A stretch of 64,000 bases of DNA from Adenanthera pavonina. Its lineage: Eukaryota > Streptophyta > Magnoliopsida > Fabales > Fabaceae. The notes under the pieces were generated by a model that did no database searches, was not told where the DNA came from, and saw nothing but the letters and a program-made list of their open reading frames with translations. Position numbers and translations under genes: made by a program. This document shows, piece by piece, positions 47,709 to 57,709 of this stretch; the first letter of the stretch is position 1, and each line of letters opens with the position of its first letter. The stretch is taken from assembly GCA_026686845.1 (NCBI GenBank), contig JAIVEN010000012.1, positions 12,650,501 through 12,714,500 on the forward strand. Reading direction: 5' to 3'.

Positions 47709-49676
47709 TTGAATAAAGGACTCCTACTTGATTTGATAGTTTGAGACAACTAATTGCCCCTTCCATCTCAATTAGGTATCTCCTGGGAGATACTCTTTAG
47801 TTGATCCTTTTCTTGCTAAGAAAAAACATTCTTAACATAATATTAGCTCAATTACTCTTTATATAACTCCTAGGATTAAATTTCTATTCATAAAGGTAAT
47901 ACATCATGAACATGTAGGCAAACACTTTTAGTCCTTAAGATTCGCCAATCTTATTCACCTTATCTGTTCATGATCAACAAATGTAAGAGCAATTGATCAT
48001 GAGGGTGTGTGGTAAGGTTTGAACAACATTGCTCTAAATGAAAACCAAATTAATTGGCTCTACCACACTTACATTTAGCCTCCCAACAATTCCAATATCC
48101 TTTACGGAATACTAAATCCTCTTATTCATGGAGTTTGCTATAGAAGAAATTTCGACAAATATTCATACTTGTGAATGACTACCAATAATTATGGTAAAAT
48201 ACCATACTTCACATCTTACTCTCTTGTACATTCATTTAAACAGATTTACTCACAATGGAAGGTTGGTTCCATTCCTTAATGGATTTATCTCAATATTCGT
48301 ATGCTAGGTAATGTTCATCACAAGAATAGTTCTAAACTTGCTATTGACCCTAACATATTTTTTTTTATCTTAGTTCTAATCTTTGGCCTCTAAACACCTT
48401 AACCTAGCATGCCATATATGTTAAGTTTTATTCACTACAACTAATACAATGAAACCACCAAGAGAAAGGATAAGGTCCAACTATGTGTATCCCATTACAG
48501 ATGTTCATCGAACTCTTATGGAAATTAATTCAATAAGAGTAATTTGAGCGTGTCAGCTTTCAACACATAAAGCATATCATATAAGACTCAGGTCTTCATG
48601 CAAAACTAATTTGTATGAATGGATCCCTTTTCATTCCTTATATTTTATTTTCTATATGTTTATTTGCTTCTAAAAAATAGATCTATTGCTTCTGAAAAGC
48701 AATTTGCTGACAAAGAATGTGAAATTCTAAGTTATTTGATTCATAACTCATAAGCCTTTTGCTTGGTTAAGGTTTCTTAAAACCTTGTTTAATTCTCTCC
48801 TTGATTCTTGAGGTCTCATCCTATGATATATTCGCTCTTAAATCTTGAAATACATTATTTTATTCTCACAACTAGAGAACTTGAACCACGTTCATCATAT
48901 TCAAACTTGATTTGAGAATTGTCATGGTATTGAACACTTTCATAATACTCAGTTTGATAGGAGAACTCTCTTAGTACTCAACTCCAAGATGAAAAATGAC
49001 TGACAATTGTCAATAACCAAAAAAAAAAGGTTATAGTAAGTAGCCAAATTATTACCATCTTAGTGAGATTTTGAAAAACCATAGTACTCAAAATATTTCC
49101 CTTCTTAATAGTACTTATTGTATTTCCTTGCTCGAAGTACATCTAGTGTCTGCTTATTATTTTTCTTTTCCTTTTACAGGATATTTATAGAATTATTGTG
49201 ACTTTCTCCCAAGATGATCACTATATTCTACCTTAGTGCATAAAGACATAGCATAGAAAATTATATGTGTGCAATGTCATGTTCATTTGCAACAAATTTT
49301 GAATAGGTCTACAACGATATTAATAGGCCCAAGATCGGGAGTGTACATTGTACTCACACATCACATGTATGCTAATAATGCCACTACTTCTCTTATCGAG
49401 TTTCTTTACAAATATTACAACTCACAACTCTTAGATGACCCTTTGTCTATTTTCTAAGAGCTCCTACTCAAATGAGCATTTATCTAATTGTAGACAATTA
49501 CATAGTTTGCATATTAACAAATCATATGAAGGGAAATATATTCAAGATATATCATTTATTCAATAATCATGTTTTTGTCTAAAGAAAATATTGCAGGATG
49601 AATTCATTCAAACTAATTTGGGAAATATAAGGAAAATGACTAAATTTTTTATGAACATACCTTTTTCATTTTTCTA
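47709..49676 (-). other. Element X interior, piece between solo LTRs H and I
   Basis: This is AT-rich sequence without recognisable coding domains on either strand. Short frames have no motifs. Confidence 0.5.
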
Positions 49677-49681
49677 AATTT

Positions 49682-50854
49682 TCTTGAAATCAGAAGCTTT
49701 GATAATTCCAAATAACTAGAGCTTGGAAAGAAGAATATCGAAGGAGTATGAAAAGATAAAGTGAAGAAATCCAATGAAGAACAAGTGAAGTTTTAGTTGT
49801 TGGAATTTCTTACTATGTATACTGGGTAAAAAACTTTGATTCTTTTTTTTTTATGTTGCCACAGCACTTAGATGAGTTATTTCATAGTTATCCTATGTTA
49901 GCATGTGTTAAAATTGAAAAATATTGATTAATAGATAAATTTTGTATTTGACTCATATGTACTTTGTGTAAAATTCAAACTTTGGTTAGTGAAATTTGAA
50001 GTTACAGAGATTTTATCTCTGATAGACAAATTCATGTTCTAAAATTCAAAATTTAGGCTAAGCATTGTTAGTGAAAGAGTGCAAAATTCATATGAAATTT
50101 AGTCAAAATTCGAATGTTGGAGAAGTTCAAAGAGTATTCAGAGTCACTTTCTCTGACAGATGAACTTTGGACTTCAAAGTGCAAATTTTAAAATAAGAAC
50201 TTGTGAGTCTCGTTAGAGCATCCTTCTGACTAACAAACTTTGTAATTCAAAATTCAAATTTCACAAAGAAAAACTTTTGTATCATATTGAACATGCCTCT
50301 AACAAACGAATTTCAGCTTTTGAAATTCGAATTTCAATTGCACTATGAAAATGAGAGGCAACTGTTCAAACTCAACAATTGCTCTTTCAATATAAAAATT
50401 TGTATATTCTAACGTGAGATATCTCTAACAAACTCAAAATTCGAATATCATTCTTGAATAGATGAATATTGAAGTTCAATGTTAAAATCCTTAACCTTCT
50501 GTCTCTGTGAAATTCATCTGTTAAACCCCAAAATTTGAATTTTGCTTGAAAATCTCAAGTGTTGTCTTGTAACAGAGCATGTGTCTTGTACTGAGGTATT
50601 GCAAGGAGTCTGTTGAAATTTTGCTGATAGTGAAAATCTCAAGTGGTGACTTGAAGGCTGGGCATATGTCAACTGGATTAGACCGAACTAGGATAAATCT
50701 CTGAGTCATCTTTTCTCGTATCTTGCATTTATATTAGTTTTCATTGTACTCTATTTTTCTTTAAGCTTTTTCTTTCACTGTAAACTTGCGTTCTTGTAGA
50801 AAAATCATAAACTTCCCAATTCACCCCTTTCTTGAAAAGCAAGCAATCCTAACA
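49682..50854 (+). repeat. Solo LTR, Sirevirus-related (copy I), internally deleted
   Basis: This 1173-bp LTR starts TCTTGAAATC (TG drifted to TC) and ends ATCCTAACA. The perfect duplication AATTT is at 49677-49681 and 50855-50859. The U3 array is recognisable but decayed (50000-50535). The stretch holding the TATA box and R start is missing: the array passes directly into U5-like 'gaaaatctcaagtg' near 50548. Confidence 0.85.
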
Positions 50855-50859
50855 AATTT

Positions 50860-52181
50860 CACAAGTGGTTTTCAATAATGTCCTTTTATGCTTTATGGTT
50901 TGAAGATTATCTCTGAGATCATTAAGAGAACTATTCAAATGTATCTCTTTTTTCCAATGCACCACAGTTACTATGCCTTGCACATTACATGTCTGTGAAC
51001 TAAGATCATAATATTGTCTTTATTATGTCTTAGTCATAATTTTAATATAGTGATCTCATGTTCGGTTCTCAAAATTTTCTTTATCAATTTCCACAATTCA
51101 TCTCTAGGTGAAGTTTCAAGGATCATAACGACCTATATAACTCAAAAAATTCCATTATAAACTAATATAATGGATCCACGTGTCAGCAATGGAAGAAAAA
51201 TGTGTGTTTAGACTTCTCTCACAAAAGTCTATTAACATTGGTTCTTAGTTGATTCTCGACCTCAACCTTATTCATATCCATACTAATTAGACCCTGAGAT
51301 AAAAAAACTTGTGTATAATTTGACTATGTGAGCTTTGTTGTTCCCTTTTCATATCTTATTTAAGGGAATAGTCATCTTCTCAAATGATCCATGCACATTG
51401 CTGCTTAGTTTCCAATCTTATTTAATTATTTCATGCAAAAAATTGCATCTAAGTTTGGTAAAATTAAAGGAGTCAAGTGATCTTCAATTCTTTCTTAAGT
51501 GTATTAACTCAATTATCTAGCCTAGTGACTCTATAGAGTATCTCATACACTCCATGTTTCAATTTATTCTTTTAATGAATAATTAATGTAAAATATTTTC
51601 AAATATTTTGTTGATAGCTTCATGAAAAGGTCTTGTGTTTTCTTTTAACTCTTTCCACAAGGTACATTTGTCATTGACAAAGTAATCATGATCTATGTCT
51701 AGAGCTTCATTATAGTGACTTTTACAACTTTCTCTTTATGTCTTCTTCTGATTCAAATAAGGCTAGATCACTCTGATCAACGAAGTCTTCATTTTTTTCT
51801 TGAAAAATTTGGTGGACTTGTATATACCCTTGTGAGAGTCAATGTCAATATTTTGGTTGTGCTTTTCTAGAGTTGGACTTAGTCGACTCCATTTTTGTTT
51901 CATCAGGGTCATGTCCCCTTCATTGGAGTTTGTTTTCTATTTAATAGGGTTTATTTCCTTGTCAGTGTGATTATATATTACTATGTTGGAATCATATTCT
52001 TCCTTACTTGGGATCCAGATTCACCTCACTCTAATTTGATTATACCTTTTCTATGGTAATATTCTATAATACTAGAATCCAATTCCTCATTTTTAGAGTA
52101 CAATATTACCTAGAAAATTCAAACATACTATCTCTTAGTAGTTTTGGAATTTTCTGGGTATTTTTAACATATTTTAGGCCA
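50860..52181 (-). other. Element X interior, piece between solo LTRs I and J
   Basis: This is AT-rich non-coding sequence. Nothing recognisable was seen. Confidence 0.5.
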
Positions 52182-52186
52182 TAGAA

Positions 52187-53680
52187 TGTTGAATCAAGGA
52201 TTTTGATTATTCTAAACAACCAGAGCTTAGAAGGAAAATATCAAAGGAATGTGAAAAAATCAAGTGAAGAAATCCAACAAAGAACATGTAAAGACTTAGT
52301 TTTAGGATTTCTCCATTTGCAATCTAGTTAAAAAGCTTTGATCTTTACTTTTTCTAAGTTACCACAGCATTTGAACATGTTATTTAAAAACTATCAAATG
52401 TTAGTTTGTGTTAGAATTGAGAAATATTGACTGATAAACGAATTTTACCTGTGACTCATACTTATTTTATGCAAAATTCAAACTTTGCTTTGTAAAATTC
52501 CAAGTTATAGAGGTTTTGCCTCTAATAGACGAATTTCAGTTGTGAAATTCAAATTTTGGGCTAAGCATTGTTAATAAATATGCACAAAATTCATCCGAAA
52601 CTTAGTCAAAATTTGAGTGTTAGCGAAGTTCAAAGTAAGCTCAATATCACTGTCTCTGATAGACAAACTTTGGACTTCAAAGTGCAAATTTCAAAATAAG
52701 AACCTGTGAGTCTTGTTAGAGCATGGCTCTGACAGATGAACTTTAAAGTTCAAAATTCATATTTCATAGAAGAGAACTTTTGTGCCTTGTTAAACATACC
52801 TATGATAAATAAATTTCAGTTTCTTAAATTTGAATTTCGAGTGCACTATGAAAATATGAGACAGTTGTTCAAACTCAACAGATGCACTTTGAATATGAAA
52901 ATTTGTATGGTCTAACATAGGATAACTCTGATAAACTCAAAATTTGAATTTCACTCTTAAACAGATGAAGTTTGGAAGTTCAACATTAAAGTCATTAACT
53001 TTTGGTCTCTGCGAAATTCGTTTGTTGAATCCCAAAATTCAATTTTTTGCATGTCAGACGCATTAAATACGGTTAGTGAACGGCTATTTCTGCAAAGTAA
53101 CCATTGGTTAAAGTTTTTAATGGCTAGATCTTGTGTCTAAGGACTAATTAAGCTACAAATCTATAAATAGAACTTCATTTGAAGTTGTAAAAAATATTTT
53201 TAAGTCTGTATTATTGAAGCTCTACTAAATTTATTAAGCAAAGCTTTTTCACCCCTTATACTATATTTATTATACTTCAACTTTTATATCTACTCTATTT
53301 TAGAAAGTATTCATTCTGTATAAAATATGACTGTGTGAGGGGAATCACAAAGGGAATTGGGAAACACTTATAAGAGTATAGAGCGGAAAATTCGAGTGTT
53401 CTTTGAATAGAGCACGAGTTTGTATTGAGGCATTGCAAGGAGCCCATTGAATTCTGCAGATAGTGAAAATCTCAAATGGTGACTTGGGAACTAGATATAG
53501 GTCAAGTGGATTAGACCGAACTAGGATAAATTTTTGAGTCCTTGCTTCCCTTATCTTGTATTTATATTTATTCTCATTGCACTTTGTTTTTTAGCAAATT
53601 TTTGCCATCACTGTGAACTTTCGTTTTTGCAGAAAAATTTTAAATTTCCCAATTCACCTAGAAAACTAGCAACTCTAACA
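52187..53680 (+). repeat. Solo LTR, Sirevirus-related (copy J)
   Basis: This 1494-bp LTR starts TGTTGAATCAAGG, matching the intact Sirevirus start, and ends CTCTAACA. Flanks are TAGAA (52182-52186) and TAAAA (53681-53685), one G/A difference. A decayed motif array lies at 52435-53045, the TATA box CTATAAATA at 53161-53169, and U5 text 'gactagatataggtcaagtgg'-like near 53490. It is close to copy I in the first 200 bp. Confidence 0.88.
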
Positions 53681-53685
53681 TAAAA

Positions 53686-54427
53686 TACTCCATAAAAACA
53701 TGAAATCTTGCTAAAAAAAAAGTAAAATGCATACCATCATGTAGAACTTTTAAGGAATTTTCAAAGCAAAACGTTATCCAAAATGCTCTTTCATTCGCCC
53801 CCACTCACCTCCGAAAGGTTCTAGAAATAAAAATAATTTTTTGGGAACAAATCCCACTTACAACTGCGGCACGTGTGAACCACACACTACCTTGCCAATC
53901 TCTTGCTGACACACATCCCACTCTATTGGACTCCTCTCATTGCCCCTGAGTCGAGTGATATGCCTTGGCTAGCTAATGGGTAAGTGAGTGACTCACATGC
54001 ACCCAACCAAAGAGTAAGGAAAAAATTCTTGTTTATTTTATTTAATTTGAGTCCGGTTTGGACCTACCGCCGACCCAAGATTTGAACGCATTATTATTAT
54101 TTTTTAATTTGGGCCTTAACCCTTTAGATCGAGTCAGATTTGTCCTTAAACCAACCTATAATCCCTAACCAACAACCTTCTCCTTTTCTTTTTGGGAACA
54201 AACCCAAAACGTTGCGTTTCACTTAGTGAAACACTACATTTTGGGTGATGAGGTGAGACACATACTTTGTCAAAATAGCGTATTATCTACACAAGTGGCC
54301 CAAGGAACTCATCGTTTAGGTTGTTTTCAACCTTCAACTGGGTCGTTTTGACCTTATTCAAACCTGGTGTAGGACCCGTAAAACCCTCACCATTTTTTTT
54401 ACCAATTTCTTGCATTTCTGAGGTCTG
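53686..54427 (-). other. Element X interior, piece between solo LTRs J and K
   Basis: This is non-coding sequence, less AT-rich in parts (54040-54180), with no domain recognised. Confidence 0.5.
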
Positions 54428-54432
54428 TTCAC

Positions 54433-56945
54433 TATAACAATCCTAAGTATACTATCCTAGACTTAGTCTCGAGCTAATGAGAAGTATACTTGATGATATG
54501 TGTAGGACTGAGGAATCAAGATAGAGGAAAAGCAAGGTGAAGGCAGAAGCACTCCACACCGTGGTGAGAAACAGTGGCGCCACGGTGTACAAGCTAAAAC
54601 TTGGAATAATTTTTAGACAAAAGGGTCTAACAGCGCGGCGAACTAACCTGCCACCACGGCACCAGACGTCGAATAAGTTTAAATCAGATGAGTTTCAATA
54701 GATAGAGAAAAGAAAATCACAGGGAGAAATGGAGAGCTCTGCTAGGGTTTCCTTCTACCGGCCTTTGGGAGTGATTTCTAGTCTCTAGGAGCTTGATTAC
54801 AAGTGGGTAAGTGATTCTTGATCTTCCTCCTCTATTTTTTCTTCAATTTTTTATGTTGAAATTCAGATATATGTATGAGGGGTCGATTTGCTTAGATTTC
54901 CACATATTAAAATGCTTGTTTTAGTATTGTAGAAGTGTTATGTAGTGTTAGGAAGCTTTGGGTATGAGTTTTAGAGGGAGTATGTATGAATTATGACAAA
55001 CCCTAGGTTGAAATTTGGGAAGAGAAGTGGAAATCTAAATTTATACATGTTGGTATATGTTTGAATGGTTGTTTAAGGTTCATTGATATGTGTTTGTGAT
55101 GTTGGAACCTTGGGTGGAGCTTAAATGGTTGAATTATGGATTTTGGATAATTATGCTTTATGTTAATTGAAGATGTTATGATATTGTAGTGGTTGTTTGG
55201 TTGATCGGAGGTGATTCTATTTGTGTTAGGCATCAAGATGGTGTGTTTAGCCCATGTGTGTAGTGTCAGTGATTTCAGGTAACCGAGTGTTTGTAATATA
55301 TGTGTTATATTAGTATATATACATATATGTTCTTGTTCATACCATGATATTGTTTGTATATATGGATGGTTTCTTCTATATGTTATGGTATGCATACGGC
55401 TATTTGTATATGATGATGATGATGATGAGTATGATGTGTATGTGTGATTTTGTAGCATCCCCACACTATTACATACTAGCATGACCATGATGATGACTAT
55501 AATGATGATACATATATAAAGGCATGTGAGCATGGCATTAACATCATCACCATTGATGCATATTGTGAGGTGGATGTTGGAGTGATGATGAGATGTGATA
55601 TGAGAAATGATAATGATTGATATGATATGATATGATGATATGATGAAATATCACTGCCACTAAATCCTTTCCTATGGCCAGGAGAGCCTAGTGGCAGTGG
55701 ATTTGGGGATACACCTTCCCTAAATCACCTCCAATTTAGGTGGTCCAGGGGAAGGAGAACCACGGTCCAAGTACTATGTAACATTTGACCGAGTTGCATT
55801 AGTATGAGGTGAGCTTGGTGATATTTTGGAATCAATCTCTACCGGTTGTTAGAAGGGAATGACCTATTGGAAATGTTCTATCATGATGCTAGCCCATGGT
55901 TTTAGCAGTGTACGAGGAAGAACATGCATACCATGTCATTTTGCATTATTACACCATATGTATTATTGTGTGGACTATTGATATAGGTTGCTAGTGTTTG
56001 TGTTCCCAGTTACTGAGACTTTGTCTTACACCCCCTTCGATGACTAACATTTCAGGTGAAGACTCTGGCACTAGCCTGGAGAAGACAAATGAGTTGTAGT
56101 CTCTCCGATGTCGAGAATATTCAAGTTAACGGTAGTGAATGTATTGTCTATGTTATGTATTGTGCCAAGTAGGATAGTATGTTTGTAATCAATATGAGAA
56201 TAATGATGTTGTGATGATGATGGTTGTAGAATGTTGATGATGATGAATGACAAGTGATGATATTGATGATGATGTGGTATGGATGTATGCATGTATTGGT
56301 GTGTATGTATGATAATGATGTGAACCCAGGTATAGGTCATTATTGTTGGAGTAGGTGTCTATGTGTCAGAATGGTTGTATGAAAGCCTAACAGGGTGTTT
56401 TGGGCCTAGTATGTATGTTTTCGGCATATAGCCCATTATGTAAATTTGAGGTTCAAGGAGGTGAAATCTCGTAAGAGTGATTCCTCTGAAATGAAATCTT
56501 CTTGAACAAGTTAGTTGAGTCAAATGGGACCTATGTGGAAGGTTTATGATTGTTAAATTGCCTTTGGTGATAAGTGGAGTGCGTAAGGTTTGAGTTTTGG
56601 CCAAAAAGTGGCGTGAGTGTCCAAAATCTCCATATGAAGATGAATTGAGATGAAATTGGATTCTATAGTTAGATTGGAGCAAGAGTGATATACAGGAGTT
56701 AGAATCAGGTCAATCAAAGGTTAGAGCACAAAGTTGTACACGTCAGAAGTTCACCCCAAAAATCAACAAATTGCTGATATTGAATCAGAAGTTAGCCGCG
56801 ACGCCGAGTGGTTCTGCCTCTTTGAGGCCACGGTGGTATTGTAGTTAACCGTAGCCCCAGCCCTGGTTTGGTTTTGTTTAGAGTTTTTCTAGGTTTTTTA
56901 TGTTTTGAGGAGTCAATTAAGAATGTTTGGGAGTAGGTTGTTACA
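54433..56945 (+). repeat. Solo LTR, family 1 (copy K)
   Basis: This 2513-bp LTR starts TATAACAATCC (TG drifted to TA) and ends GGTTGTTACA. Flanks are TTCAC (54428-54432) and TTCGC (56946-56950), one A/G difference. Landmarks are 'gagctaatgagaagtatact', GC-rich 'cgcggcg', a GATGAT/GATATGAT microsatellite zone (55415-55650), 'gtggtccaggggaagg', 'gaagactctggcactagcc' and 'aggtcaatcaaagg'. It is the most complete unsplit plus-oriented family-1 copy. Confidence 0.9.
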
Positions 56946-56950
56946 TTCGC

Positions 56951-57296
56951 TGTGATTCTAGTGTCATTAGATCCATCTTTTCATTCTTTACAACCTTGTT
57001 CCTTCAGTTTGCTCCAAAAATATGGTTCATTATGAACCCATTTTTCTTGGTTTCTCATTACTGCATTTTTCCAAGTTTTTGGGTGTTTTACTTAGTTTTT
57101 GAGTGTTTTCAAGATTATTTCATCATTGCTAGATCTTAAAAACAATTCAGAAACCCTTATCAAGAGTTCCCATGCAAATAAAAATAAATCAAATGGAGAA
57201 GCCGGTGAAAATGAGCAACAACATGTATGCATGTTCATGACAAGAAAGAAAGCATGCTTTCAAAAAAAAAAGATCATAACGCCTAAGATCATACTA
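56951..57296 (-). other. Element X interior, 5' end (leader)
   Basis: This is sequence just inside the 5' LTR of X on the minus strand. It shows no gag start, which supports a non-coding leader. Confidence 0.5.
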
Positions 57297-57308
57297 GCTC
57301 CGATACCA
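57297..57308 (-). other. Primer-binding site of element X
   Basis: The minus strand reads TGGTATCGGAGC, one base inside the LTR. It matches the initiator-Met type with one change, which defines the right LTR as the 5' LTR. Confidence 0.75.
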
Positions 57309-57309
57309 T

Positions 57310-57704
57310 TGCTAACAGGAGGTGAGGATTGAGCATACCTAACTTCAGGTATTCACAAGCGAATAATAGAACATTCATATGGTGTAGACTAGATCACCAT
57401 AGTTGGGACCTAGTCTTTTTTCACACTGGATAATACCTCACATACTCAAAGAGAATAGGGAAGAGAGGGAGAAAACTCAGAAAAGTTGTATATTTATGAG
57501 ATAATGAACTCTCCAATTTATAGATAGAGAAATATATCTTTTTTAATCTCATATTTATGAGATGAATTTGATTTTCTATCAAATCAGCATAAAATCAAGA
57601 ATATGCCATAAATGCAAAAGAATATTCTCTCATAAATATCCAAAAAGATATTGGGTTTTGTAAAAAAATGAAATTGGCCCATCAATGACGCAATAAGTCC
57701 AACA
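57310..57704 (-). repeat. 5' LTR of element X
   Basis: This 395-bp LTR starts TGCTAACAGG and ends TCCAACA, paired with 13460-13860. It is followed by AATCT at 57705-57709. Confidence 0.8.
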
Positions 57705-57709
57705 AATCT

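Larger units (their letters stand above)
13460..57704 (-). mobile_element. Host LTR element X: old copia-type element with non-coding interior, carrying all nested insertions
   Basis: Two diverged LTRs of the same orientation (13460-13860 and 57310-57704) share long stretches such as 'gggacctagtctttt', 'taatacctcacatactc' type text, 'gatttaattctctatcaaatcagcataaaatcaag' and 'atatccaaaaagatatt', and both end AAGTCCAACA. Next to the right LTR is a minus-strand primer-binding site TGGTATCGGAGC (57297-57308). Next to the left LTR is a purine-rich tract (13861-13880, minus). Flanking 5-mers are ACTCT (13455-13459) and AATCT (57705-57709), one mismatch. Removing the inserts leaves about 7.3 kb in six internal pieces with no gag, protease, integrase or RT that I can recognise, so it resembles a LARD-type non-autonomous element. 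Confidence 0.75.

Noticed and set aside
55003..55533. 176-codon minus-strand frame in solo LTR K
   Set aside because: It is Thr/His/Ile-rich low-complexity sequence arising from GATGAT/TATG repeats, and it is not conserved in sister LTRs D and F.
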